DNA of 10,504 bases from Thermoleophilia bacterium (GCA_025964465.1 JAOPYS010000197.1:1-10504), one strand, 5' to 3'. Numbered from the stretch's first letter, positions 1 to 7,451 are shown. Numbers and translations are program-made. The notes: generated from the letters alone by a model not told the origin.

Positions 1-2
1 GC

Positions 3-3000
3 GGCGCGCCGACGGTGTTCGCCGCCGAGTACCGCGACGCGACCCGACCCGGCGAGGGCGGGACCAACGCGCCGCACGTCCTGCTCGCGCGCACGAACCA
101 GCCCGGGACGGCCGACGACGGCAGCCCCACGGTCACCGACCAGCTCGTGCGCATGTACGCCGACGGGGCGCGCGAGGACGATGCCCGTGCCACGACGCGC
201 ACCGACTTCGGCGGGCAGACCGTCACCGTCCACAACGAGCGGCGCGGCGCGAGCGGGCTCCCCGAGACGAGCCGCACCGCCACCCGGGGCAACCAGCGCC
301 GCGTGGCGCAGGGCCTGCCGGACCTGCAGCTGTCGCAGGTCGTGGACCAGCGCTTCGACGCGAAGGGCCAGCCGGCCAGCCGGTTCACCGCGACCGGCTC
401 GTGGGACGACCGCACCTCCTCCATCGAGGAGCGCACCGACACCTTCGCGGGCGGCAAGCTCGCGGACACGAAGATCCACCAGGTCGACCAGACGCGCGAC
501 TTCGATGCCGCGAGCGTCGACCAGTTCAGTCGCGCGATGGACGACACCTTCCGCCAGCTCGACGCGGGGGTGGATGCGCGCCACGCCGACGGCAAGCTCG
601 ACGTCAACACCGACAACACGCGCATCCGCACGCCGCCGGTCGGCTCCAGCCGCACGGTGAGCGACACCGACATCGACTACGACGCGGGCGGCGGCGCCGT
701 CGCGATGCACACGGTGACCGACAGCACGACGGTCGACCCGCTGCGCAACGTGGTGGTCGACAAGGACGGCAAGCCGGTGCTCGGCCCGGACCAGCAGCCG
801 CTCACCGAGCCGGACGCCAACGGCGTGCAGGTCAACCACGCACACAAGACCACGCAGTGGGGCGCGCCGGGCGGCACGGCCCACATCCTCGACGCGAACG
901 GACGACCGACCGTCGACGGGCAGGTCGTCAACGACGTGGAGATCCGCTCTTTCGACCCGGACAAGGGGTGGGAGGAATCGGGCCTCGGGGACACGCGCGG
1001 CGGGCACCAGTACCGGCAGCTGACGAAGCAGCGCATCGCGGGCACGGTGAAGGCCGGCCAGTCGGAGCTGAGCGACGTGCGGCGCAGCCCGCTCGACCAG
1101 GCGACCTTCATGGAGGGCCACGACGACGACTGGCTCTTCGACCACAAGCAGCTGCGGCTCGACGACACGGGCCAGCCCACCGACACGGCCCTGAAGGCGG
1201 GCGAGACCTACCCGGACCCGGTCACGGGAGCGCCCGTGAAGGTCGACGCGGGCCCGCGCCACGACGAGTCGCTCGACGGGGCCGACAAGTTCCAGCGCTG
1301 GATGGACGAGCACCAGAAGCTGACACTGGTGGCAGGGGCCGTGATGGCGGTGGGCGGCATCGTCGCCGCGCCCTTCTCCGGCGGGGCGAGCCTCGCGCTG
1401 ACCGTCGCGGGCGTGGGCCTGGCGACGGCGGATGCCGCCAACATCTACCTGAAGCGCAGCCAAGGCACGGCCAGCTGGGGCGACGTGGCGATCGCGGGCG
1501 CGGGCGTCGCGCTCGCGGCCATCCCGGGCGCCAAGTCCTTCGGGTCGGGTGCGGCGGCCGTGCGCGGCGCGAGCGAGCTCACCGCGAAGGGGATCGGCAA
1601 CCTCTCCGAGCGCGAGCTCGCGTCACTTGCGGCGCACAACGCGACCGCGACCGCGCGGCTGGGCAACGGCACGGCGGGCGTGCTCGCGCGCAGCCCGGGA
1701 CTGACCCGTGTCGCGTCGCTCGGCAACAAACTGCCGGACGCGATCATCGAGGGCCGCTACGCCAACCGGGCGCTCATCGGCGGCAACCTCGGCCTGGGCG
1801 TCGCCTCGGCGCCGAACGTGGTCCGCAGCCTGACCGACGGCGACGTCACCGGGTGGGACGTGTTCGGCGCGGTCGTCGCAGCTGGCAACGTCGGCGCACC
1901 GTTCGCGGGCGCGCACGTGGCGCGCAGGTACGGCGCCAACGGCGCTCCGGCGGTGGAGCGACCCCGCAACGCGACCGAGGTCGAGACGCCCACTCTGGAG
2001 CGCACGCCGAGGGAGGCGACCAGCGACGACTTCGAGCTGGCCGGGGTCACCGGTGCGCACGCCCGGCCGGACGCCGGGCGCGGCCCGGCACCCCTCGACG
2101 GCGTCATCGCGTCGGCGCGCGAGACTCCCGGCACGATCACGGTCCGACGCAGCAACGGGGACGTGGAACCGGGATGGGTGGTCCGACGGTCGGAGGACGG
2201 CACCGAGCAGGCCTTCCGCACCCGCGACGACGGTCGCGTGATGAGCCGGCCTGTCGAGCGCGACGCCGACTTCTTCCGCCTCAACCCCGAGCAGCTGACA
2301 GGGACCAACGTTCGGCTCGTCGGAGCGAAGGGCGAGCTCGAGGGCGGCTGGGTCGTCACCGGCCGCGGCGCAACGGCGGACAAGGTCGCCGTCTCCCAGG
2401 CCGGGCGCGGCGCGCGCGAGATCTCGGTCGACGAGGCCGTGTTCGGCGCGCAGCCCACGCGCGATGCCGCCACCGGGGCACTCGTCGGCGCGGCGCGACG
2501 CCAGTCGCTCGAGTTCAACCAGAAGCACGCGCTCGACGGCACCGAGCCGATCGCCGACGGTTACGTGGACGGTGGTCGCTCGATGGGGCTGGGCGACGAC
2601 GGGACGATCGGCACGGCCTCGCGCGAGCGCATCGTCGTCGACCGTGCGCGTGACGCCAAGCTGCGTGGCCACCTGGACGTCGCTCGCAACCTCAGGAACC
2701 TGCCAGAGGCCGAGCGCGCACAGGCGATCGGCCGGTACGTCGACGAGGTCATGGGCGGACAGGACCCGAATCGAGAGGCGATCAACATCGCCGCGTCCAA
2801 GCGGCACGCCGACCAGGACGTGCTGCTCGGCGACATCCCGGGAACGCTCGACGGCACGGGCGTGTGCCGACACCGCGCGCTGCTGTTCAAGCTGATGGCC
2901 GATGAGGCGGGCCTGAAGACCACGCTGCGACGCGGGCGCCTGCAGGGCGGCGCGCACGCGTGGAACGACGTCCAGGTCGACGGGCAGCGGGTCATCGTCG

Positions 3001-4463
3001 ACGTGATGAATCCGTGGAAGCTGGCCGCAGACGGCGGGCACGACTTCATCGAGCCCGCGAGCTCACCGATCGCGGGCATCTATCGCACCATGGACGGAGA
3101 CCGGGCCTACGCGCCGTCGGCCGGCTACCGCCTGTCAGCCGGCCAGGGCTCGGTCGACCAGGTCGCGCAGGCGATCGATGGCGCGCAACGATCCGTCGAC
3201 GGGGAGGTCTTCATCGCCAACGGCCGGGTGGCCGCCTCGCTGGCGCAGGCTGCCGACCGCCAGGTCCGGGTGGGGCTGAACGTCGATCCCGAGCGGTACG
3301 CCGGCCGCGGCGCGGAGGTCGCGAAGCATCCAGGCATCGAAGCCGGCCTCTACCGGGACGGCTCCATCGACTCGGTCGTGCAGAACGCCCGGTACAAGGA
3401 TCCCGACCAACGGAGCCCGCAGGAGAAGGCAGCGCTCGTGGCGGCGGGCGAGGACCCCGAGGGCACGGGCATGCGGTACAAGAACCACGCCAAGGTGGTC
3501 GTGGTGGACGGCACACGAGCTCTGGTCTCGACGGCTGCGTTCGGCGACCGGTCGCGCAACGTGGTCGACTTCACCTTCGACGTGCGTGATCCCGCTGCCG
3601 TCGCCGCGTTGCAGCGCTGGTCCCAGGCGACCAGGTCGGGCACGACGCAGGAGCTGCGCGCCGCCGGCGACGCGCTCCAGCAGCACGACATCTACGTCAA
3701 CGATCCCCTTGCAGGGCAGGGCCAGCGCGCGCTGACGCAGCGGCTCGTCGAGACCATCGACGCCGTGCCCGCCGGGGAGACGATCCACATCGGCTCGAAG
3801 GTCTACGACGGCAACGACCCGAAGGCGAAGAAGAGCACGGTGCTCAAGGCCATCCGGCGCGCCGAGAAACGCGGGGTCACCGTCGACGCGCTGGACGAGC
3901 GGACGGCGCAGCAGGCGGGCCTGCACGGCACGGCCGTGGTCACCCACGACACTGCGTACGTCGGCACGGCCCACCTCTCGCGCAAGGCCACCGACGGAAC
4001 GGCCAACGGACGACAGAGCCGCGAGATCGGCGTGTTCACGCAGGACCCCGACCACGTCGCGTCGGTCCGCTCGACGCTGCTCGGGCTGCGCACCGAGGTG
4101 GAGACGGCCCCCCAACGCGCACAGGAGGCCGTCCAGGCGGCGGATGCGCGCATCGCGCGCGAGCCAGCGGGAAGCCCGCACCGCGGCGCGCTCGTCCAGT
4201 TCCAGGACGAGCTCGCGAGGCAACCGATCGCCACGCTGCGACGGGTCGAGGCGACGCGCGCCCAGGTCGCCGAGGTCGCTCGCGCGCTCGCCGCCGACCC
4301 CACGCTCGCGGCACGTGCGCGCATCACCGGCCCGGAACTGCAGTCGCTGGAGATGGCCCAGGCTTCCGTGGCCGACCCCGCGCTCGCCCGCCTGTGGGAG
4401 CCCGTCGTGGCGTCGGCCGCGCTGCGCGTCAGCGCGGCGTCGGGCTCCGGCGCGACGCGCTGA
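3..4463 (+). CDS. Large multidomain protein with transglutaminase-like (EDR1-type) and phospholipase D-like domains (5' end outside window)
   Basis: The frame is open to the left edge, so the GTG at 15 is probably internal and the true start lies upstream; residue numbers here count from that GTG (1482 residues to the TGA at 4461-4463). Residues ~1-430 are polar, beta-rich and unrecognised. Residues ~435-505 and ~585-640 contain Gly/Ala-rich hydrophobic stretches like the helices found in front of toxin domains in large effector proteins. Residues ~705-810 hold two copies of a small beta motif (NGDVEPGWVV and KGELEGGWVV). Residues ~850-1020 resemble the papain-like transglutaminase/EDR1 family: GVCRHRALLF with Cys951, GGAHAWNDV with His981 and VIVDVMNPW with Asp996, a plausible catalytic triad. 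Residues ~1050-1360 are a pair of phospholipase D-like halves: HAKVVVVD (His1158, Lys1160, Asp1165) keeps HxKx4D, while the second, HGTAVVTHD (from His1304), has lost Lys. A helical tail closes the protein. No signal peptide is visible because the N-terminus is missing. Substrate and cellular role are unknown; a large secreted or polymorphic-toxin-like enzyme is one possibility, but no immunity gene follows. Confidence 0.85.
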   Translation, partial: GAPTVFAAEYRDATRPGEGGTNAPHVLLARTNQPGTADDGSPTVTDQLVRMYADGAREDDARATTRTDFGGQTVTVHNERRGASGLPETSRTATRGNQRRVAQGLPDLQLSQVVDQRFDAKGQPASRFTATGSWDDRTSSIEERTDTFAGGKLADTKIHQVDQTRDFDAASVDQFSRAMDDTFRQLDAGVDARHADGKLDVNTDNTRIRTPPVGSSRTVSDTDIDYDAGGGAVAMHTVTDSTTVDPLRNVVVDKDGKPVLGPDQQPLTEPDANGVQVNHAHKTTQWGAPGGTAHILDANGRPTVDGQVVNDVEIRSFDPDKGWEESGLGDTRGGHQYRQLTKQRIAGTVKAGQSELSDVRRSPLDQATFMEGHDDDWLFDHKQLRLDDTGQPTDTALKAGETYPDPVTGAPVKVDAGPRHDESLDGADKFQRWMDEHQKLTLVAGAVMAVGGIVAAPFSGGASLALTVAGVGLATADAANIYLKRSQGTASWGDVAIAGAGVALAAIPGAKSFGSGAAAVRGASELTAKGIGNLSERELASLAAHNATATARLGNGTAGVLARSPGLTRVASLGNKLPDAIIEGRYANRALIGGNLGLGVASAPNVVRSLTDGDVTGWDVFGAVVAAGNVGAPFAGAHVARRYGANGAPAVERPRNATEVETPTLERTPREATSDDFELAGVTGAHARPDAGRGPAPLDGVIASARETPGTITVRRSNGDVEPGWVVRRSEDGTEQAFRTRDDGRVMSRPVERDADFFRLNPEQLTGTNVRLVGAKGELEGGWVVTGRGATADKVAVSQAGRGAREISVDEAVFGAQPTRDAATGALVGAARRQSLEFNQKHALDGTEPIADGYVDGGRSMGLGDDGTIGTASRERIVVDRARDAKLRGHLDVARNLRNLPEAERAQAIGRYVDEVMGGQDPNREAINIAASKRHADQDVLLGDIPGTLDGTGVCRHRALLFKLMADEAGLKTTLRRGRLQGGAHAWNDVQVDGQRVIVDVMNPWKLAADGGHDFIEPASSPIAGIYRTMDGDRAYAPSAGYRLSAGQGSVDQVAQAIDGAQRSVDGEVFIANGRVAASLAQAADRQVRVGLNVDPERYAGRGAEVAKHPGIEAGLYRDGSIDSVVQNARYKDPDQRSPQEKAALVAAGEDPEGTGMRYKNHAKVVVVDGTRALVSTAAFGDRSRNVVDFTFDVRDPAAVAALQRWSQATRSGTTQELRAAGDALQQHDIYVNDPLAGQGQRALTQRLVETIDAVPAGETIHIGSKVYDGNDPKAKKSTVLKAIRRAEKRGVTVDALDERTAQQAGLHGTAVVTHDTAYVGTAHLSRKATDGTANGRQSREIGVFTQDPDHVASVRSTLLGLRTEVETAPQRAQEAVQAADARIAREPAGSPHRGALVQFQDELARQPIATLRRVEATRAQVAEVARALAADPTLAARARITGPELQSLEMAQASVADPALARLWEPVVASAALRVSAASGSGATR

Positions 4464-4602
4464 GGACCCGCCTGGCTCGTGGCGCCGTCGTCGCGCGCAC
4501 GTCAGGCCAGGGCGACCTTCCCACCCGACGCGGATGCGTTCGCGATCGTGCCCGGGCCGGACCCTGTACGCGTGCGCGCGGTGGTCGGGCGCGATCGACC
4601 AC

Positions 4603-4624
4603 GGTCCGGCGCATCAGCCGGACC
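4603..4624. terminator. Hairpin at repeat junction 1-2, possible bidirectional terminator
   Basis: GGTCCGGC (4603-4610), a 6-base loop GCATCA, then GCCGGACC (4617-4624) form a perfect 8-bp G/C-rich stem. The hairpin lies between convergent stop codons, where a terminator serving both strands would be expected. There is no T-run on either side, so it is not a canonical intrinsic terminator; in high-GC bacteria, tract-less hairpins are often proposed for this job. The function is inferred from position and folding only. Confidence 0.4.
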
Positions 4625-4663
4625 CTGTACGCCTGCGCCCGGTGATCGGGGGTGCCCGGCCAC

Positions 4664-4685
4664 GGTCCGGCGCGTCAGCCGGACC
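4664..4685. terminator. Hairpin at repeat junction 2-3, possible bidirectional terminator
   Basis: GGTCCGGC (4664-4671), loop GCGTCA, then GCCGGACC (4678-4685) repeat the 8-bp stem and 6-base loop of the preceding junction; only one loop base differs. A second small inverted repeat, CGCCCG-GTGAT-CGGGCG, follows at 4696-4712. The next junction (around 4720-4750, CCGGGG and CCCCGG) is a degenerate version. No T-run is present, so the terminator call is tentative. Confidence 0.4.
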
Positions 4686-4811
4686 TGTGCACCTGCGCCC
4701 GGTGATCGGGCGTGACCGGCCGGGGCTCCGAGCGTTCGCCGGCCCCCCGGGCTCGCTCCGTCGCGATGCGCAGGGCGACCGACGGCGGCGGGCGATCGGC
4801 GGGGACGAGTG

Positions 4812-6935
4812 TCAGCAGCCGGCGGCGAGCCGGCGCAGGGCGGCGGCATCGGCGATCACCATGTGGCGATCGTCGGCGATCTCGACCACGCCGTCGCGCC
4901 GCAGCTCCACGAGCATCTGGTTGACCGTCTCACGGCGCGTGCCGATCAGCTCGGCGAGCTCGCCCTGGGCGAAGCGCTTCGCGATGCGCGAGCCGCCGGA
5001 TGCACCGGCCTCGCCGTAGCGCGCGTCGAAGTCGACGAGCAGGCGGGCGAACCGCCCCTGCACGGACCAGTGCGCGAGCTGCTCAGCCAGTGACCGTGAG
5101 CGGCTGAGGCCGTCGCCGAGCAGGCGGGCGAGGTTGAGCCCGAGCCTGGGGTGGCGGTCCACGAGCGCCTCGAGCGCGGCGCGCGGCAGGATGGCCAGGT
5201 CGCTCGGCTCGCTGGCCGAGGCCTCCGGGGCGACCGCCCTCGGGTCGCCGCCTCCCTGCACCCACAGCTCACCCGGATCGAGCACGTCGACCGTGAGCAC
5301 CTTGCCCGACGGCGCGATGGTCGACAGGCGCACGCGACCGGCGAGCACGAGCACGACCTCCTCGTTCGAGGCGGTCCCCCCGCCTCCGGCCAGCGACTGA
5401 CCGCGGCGCAGCGTCACGTAGCTGCACGCGCGCGCCAGCTCTCGCCGGGCCGCGTCGGGCACGCCGTCGAACAGCGTGGTCTCGAGCCCGACGAGGGCCG
5501 CGTGCCGACCGGCTGCACTGCGGCCGCCACCCACGCGAAGCGCGCGCGCGACGGCCTCGCAGTCCGGGCGCGCACCCATGCGCCCGAACTCGGCAAGCAG
5601 GCCCAACAACACGTCGGCCTGCACCTCGCGCCGACGCCCCGCGCTGCGTACGCGCTCCGCGGCGAACCGGGTGCGCGCCGCATCGAGCGCGAACCCCGCC
5701 TCCGCCCAGCCCCGACCGCAGGCATCGAGGCCCGCAGCGTCGGCGGCCACGTGCGCCGCGAGTTCGCGCGCCGCCAGCCCCGCCCACGGCGACGAGGACT
5801 CGCGGACCGTCGCCGCGAGCCGCGTCACGACGTCGGGGAGTTCGATCCGCTCCACCGTCGCGTGCCGTGCCAGCGCGAGCGCGAGTCGACCCGCCGCCAT
5901 CGGCTCGCGCACCGTCAGCGACGCCGCGAGCGCTGCGGCGCCGTCCGGGAGCCCGGACGCGAGGTCGAGCGTGACGCGAGCCAGGTCGACCTCGAGCGCG
6001 TACGTCGCGATGCCGGCTTCCTCACACGCCGCCTGCGCGGCATCGAGGGCCTGCGCGGCGCCGAGCGACGGGCCGAGGTGCTCGACGCACACGTGCGCGG
6101 CGACGACGGCCCGCAGCGCGCGCCCGTCGTGGTCGCCCTCGGCGACCGGGGGCGCCGCCACGAGCACTGCCGCGGCCTCGTCGAGCCGGCCCAGGCGCAG
6201 CAGGGTGAGCGCCCGCAGGGCGACCGCCACGGAGGCCAGGTCATCGAGCGCGTACTGCTCCGTCGTGAACACGAGCCGGCGCGATTCGCGGTCGGCCTCC
6301 TCGAGCAGCAGGGATTCGGCGAGCATGTCCACCGAGGCGGCGCGGGCGTGCTCGGCTGACGCGAACGCGTGCAGCTCCGTCATGAGCCAGGTCGCACGGC
6401 GGCACGCCGCGAGGGCGCGTTCGTGCTCGCCGAGGGCGCCCAGCGCGAGCGCCGAGCCCCAGGCCGCCTGCGCCGCCAGCTCGCGGTCGTGCTCGACGCG
6501 CGCCAGCTCCGCCGCGACCTCCGCGTGACGCGCCGCGGCCTCCCACTCGCCCCGCGCCATGGCGACCACGTTGGCGGCGCGCGCGGACCAGCCCACCGAC
6601 TCCGGGCCGATCGCCGCTGCCTCGCGCAGCGCGGCGCAGGTGACCGGCTCGGACCGCGACCGGTGCACCAGCGCGCACGCCAGCAACGCGAGGTCGCCCG
6701 CATCGCGCGCCGCGCGCTCCACCTCCGCCCATCGGTCAGCCGCCTCGGGTCGACCGAACCGACCGGCCATCCCTGCGCGGCGCGCGCAGATCGCTGCCGC
6801 CTCCGCCTCGGCGCCCAGCTCGACCGCAGCCCGGTGCGCAGCCGCCAGCGCCGCGTCCGCCGCTGACCAGTCACCCTCGCTGGCGTGCCGGTCGGCGGCG
6901 TCCTCGAACGGCTCGAGCACGGCGCGCGCGTTCAT
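4812..6935 (-). CDS. TPR-like / Crp-Fnr fusion transcriptional regulator
   Basis: A 707-residue cytoplasmic regulator about three times the length of an ordinary Crp/Fnr protein. Residues 1-~470 are Ala/Leu/Arg-rich amphipathic helices with TPR-like pairs (for example AAWGSALALGALGEHERAL, CRRA). Residues ~484-597 are a cyclic-nucleotide-binding-like beta barrel, followed by a long connecting helix. Residues ~640-700 are a Crp-type winged helix; the recognition helix reads TRRETVNQML, with Arg668 and Glu669 matching the two DNA-contacting residues of E. coli Crp, while the second Arg is replaced by Gln. In the ligand cassette, Gly555, Glu556 and Arg566 have Crp-like spacing, but the residue after Arg is Ala567 rather than Ser/Thr, so cAMP binding is doubtful. 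I chose the ATG at 6935 because it overlaps the stop of the upstream secreted-protein gene (ATGA), implying translational coupling; an in-frame start 20 codons earlier at 6995 would overlap that gene deeply. Its paralogue begins at 9147. Targets are unknown; the palindrome at 7418-7435 is a candidate. Confidence 0.93.
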   Translation of the reverse strand: MNARAVLEPFEDAADRHASEGDWSAADAALAAAHRAAVELGAEAEAAAICARRAGMAGRFGRPEAADRWAEVERAARDAGDLALLACALVHRSRSEPVTCAALREAAAIGPESVGWSARAANVVAMARGEWEAAARHAEVAAELARVEHDRELAAQAAWGSALALGALGEHERALAACRRATWLMTELHAFASAEHARAASVDMLAESLLLEEADRESRRLVFTTEQYALDDLASVAVALRALTLLRLGRLDEAAAVLVAAPPVAEGDHDGRALRAVVAAHVCVEHLGPSLGAAQALDAAQAACEEAGIATYALEVDLARVTLDLASGLPDGAAALAASLTVREPMAAGRLALALARHATVERIELPDVVTRLAATVRESSSPWAGLAARELAAHVAADAAGLDACGRGWAEAGFALDAARTRFAAERVRSAGRRREVQADVLLGLLAEFGRMGARPDCEAVARALRVGGGRSAAGRHAALVGLETTLFDGVPDAARRELARACSYVTLRRGQSLAGGGGTASNEEVVLVLAGRVRLSTIAPSGKVLTVDVLDPGELWVQGGGDPRAVAPEASASEPSDLAILPRAALEALVDRHPRLGLNLARLLGDGLSRSRSLAEQLAHWSVQGRFARLLVDFDARYGEAGASGGSRIAKRFAQGELAELIGTRRETVNQMLVELRRDGVVEIADDRHMVIADAAALRRLAAGC

Positions 6936-7357
6936 CGGCCGAACCGGAAGCCGGGACCACCGGGCGGCAGCGTCGCCGCGGCCGTGGTCGCGCACTCGTC
7001 ACCCGTGTTGGCGAAGAACCACGAGCCCCACACGTACACCGTGTTGAACCCCGTCGGGCGCCACCGCAGCGGCGCCGGCACCGTGTGCAGCGCGATGCGC
7101 GGCGCGATCGCCACGGCGTCGAGTCGCAACGGGATCCAGCCGTAGATCGACCACTGCATGCCGCTGGTGGAGTACAGGCGAATCCCGTTCGCGCCCGAGC
7201 CGCACCCGACCACCGAGCCGGACCGCTCGGGCGACACGGCGGCCTCGGCCGCCCCGGCGTGGAGCAGCGAGAACGCCAAGGCGCAGGCGGTGGCCAGTGC
7301 CACCAGGAGGCGCCGGCGTGGCGTGGCGGCGGGGTGGAGGGTGTCGTCGTGGTGCAC
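6932..7357 (-). CDS. Small secreted two-cysteine, Trp-rich protein (left copy)
   Basis: A 141-residue protein of unrecognised family. The N-terminus has an Arg-rich n-region (TPRRRL), a hydrophobic core (residues ~17-34) and an AEA|A cleavage site near residue 39, giving a mature domain of about 102 residues. The mature part is aromatic- and Gly/Pro-rich, has two cysteines (52 and 122) that could form a disulfide, the motifs STSGMQWS, YGWIPL, RWRPTGFN and WFFANTGD, and ends PPGGPGFRFGR. Its paralogue at 8746-9150 is identical at 76 of 101 mature positions by hand. I chose the GTG start because GGAAG lies 5 bases upstream and it puts the signal peptide near the N-terminus; the in-frame ATG at 7435 would run back through the palindrome and promoter. 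The stop overlaps the start of the TPR-Crp gene by ATGA, so the two are probably translated together. The function is unknown; an extracellular ligand or a partner of the sensing pathway is only a guess. Confidence 0.9.
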   Translation of the reverse strand: MHHDDTLHPAATPRRRLLVALATACALAFSLLHAGAAEAAVSPERSGSVVGCGSGANGIRLYSTSGMQWSIYGWIPLRLDAVAIAPRIALHTVPAPLRWRPTGFNTVYVWGSWFFANTGDECATTAAATLPPGGPGFRFGR

Positions 7358-7362
7358 GGGAG

Positions 7363-7367
7363 CTTCC
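7363..7367 (-). promoter_or_regulatory. Ribosome binding site supporting the GTG start at 7357
   Basis: On the minus strand GGAAG lies 5 bases before the GTG. It favours this start over the upstream in-frame ATG at 7435, which would put a charged, non-signal-like extension in front of the signal peptide. Confidence 0.55.
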
Positions 7368-7391
7368 GTTCGTCGAGGCGGACCTGCCCCG

Positions 7392-7397
7392 ACCGTA
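7392..7397 (-). promoter_or_regulatory. Predicted -10 box for the left secreted-protein/TPR-Crp operon
   Basis: TACGGT fits the TAnnnT pattern common in high-GC bacteria and would place transcription start near 7385, giving a leader of about 27 bases. No TTGACA-like -35 is found 16-18 bases upstream; instead a Crp-type palindrome is centred 41.5 bases before the predicted start. Six bases are a weak signal alone; the support comes from the spacing to the palindrome. Confidence 0.45.
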
Positions 7398-7417
7398 CGA
7401 CGCACTCCCGCAGGAGC

Positions 7418-7435
7418 GTGTGCGCTGGCGCACAC
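7418..7435. promoter_or_regulatory. Crp/Fnr-type operator palindrome
   Basis: GTGTGCGCTGGCGCACAC is a perfect inverted repeat with 8-bp arms and a 2-base centre. Its core, TGTGC-N6-GCACA, matches the Crp operator layout TGTGA-N6-TCACA in spacing and in the TGTG half-site. It sits in the 94-base gap between the metallopeptidase stop and the secreted-protein start, upstream of an operon whose second gene encodes a Crp-family protein retaining the Arg-Glu contact pair. Its centre is 41.5 bases from the predicted start at 7385, the class II activator position. Alternatively it could fold in RNA as a hairpin that ends the metallopeptidase transcript, although no T-run follows. Confidence 0.6.
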
Positions 7436-7451
7436 CCCCCGTCAGCCCTGC

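Larger units (their letters stand above)
4556..4737. repeat. Tandem ~61-bp repeat, three units
   Basis: Unit 1 is 4556-4616 (61 bases), unit 2 is 4617-4677 (61 bases) and unit 3 is 4678-4737 (60 bases, one C lost in the CCCTGTAC segment). A degenerate fourth start (GCCGG) follows at 4738. Each unit begins GCCGGACC, continues with a CTGTAC/CTGTGC segment and a GCGCCCGGTGATCGGG-like segment, and units 1 and 2 end in GGTCCGGC plus a 6-base spacer. Units 1 and 2 differ at a minority of positions; unit 3 has diverged at its 3' end. The array lies exactly between two converging genes, so a role in ending or insulating transcription is plausible but unproven. It could also be a local copy of a genome-wide repeat family. 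Confidence 0.85.
4464..4811. other. Convergent intergenic region, non-coding
   Basis: These 348 bases separate the stop of the large plus-strand gene from the stop of the minus-strand TPR-Crp regulator. Positions 4556-4737 are occupied by tandem repeats with hairpins, annotated separately. The stretch before them has only a weak inverted repeat (CCTGGC at 4471-4476 and GCCAGG at 4506-4511). The stretch after them (4751-4811) shows nothing I can support. No RNA gene or convincing ORF was found: open frames cross the region, but the 61-base period is not a multiple of three, so no frame repeats its peptide in register. Confidence 0.7.

Noticed and set aside
401..2653. 750-codon plus-strand open frame
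   Set aside because: Arg/Gly/Ala-rich low-complexity product in another frame of the large gene, with no domain signal; a typical high-GC shadow.
1623..3041. 472-codon minus-strand open frame
   Set aside because: Antisense to the large gene, including its Cys-protease-like domain; the product has no recognisable motif and the plus-strand frame carries conserved catalytic residues.
4556..4737. CRISPR array
   Set aside because: The whole 61-bp unit is repeated with no unique spacers and no cas genes nearby.
4144..5019. 291-codon plus-strand open frame spanning the tandem repeats
   Set aside because: The 61-base period shifts frame at each unit, it overlaps two real genes, and it is Arg/Ser/Pro-rich low complexity.
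6936..6995. 20-codon N-terminal extension of the TPR-Crp gene
   Set aside because: It would overlap the secreted-protein gene by 64 bases and break the ATGA junction conserved in the paralogous cassette.
7280..7290. Lipobox in the left secreted protein (Cys25 in the signal peptide)
   Set aside because: The residues before Cys do not fit a lipobox, and the paralogue has no Cys there; ordinary signal peptidase I cleavage fits both copies.
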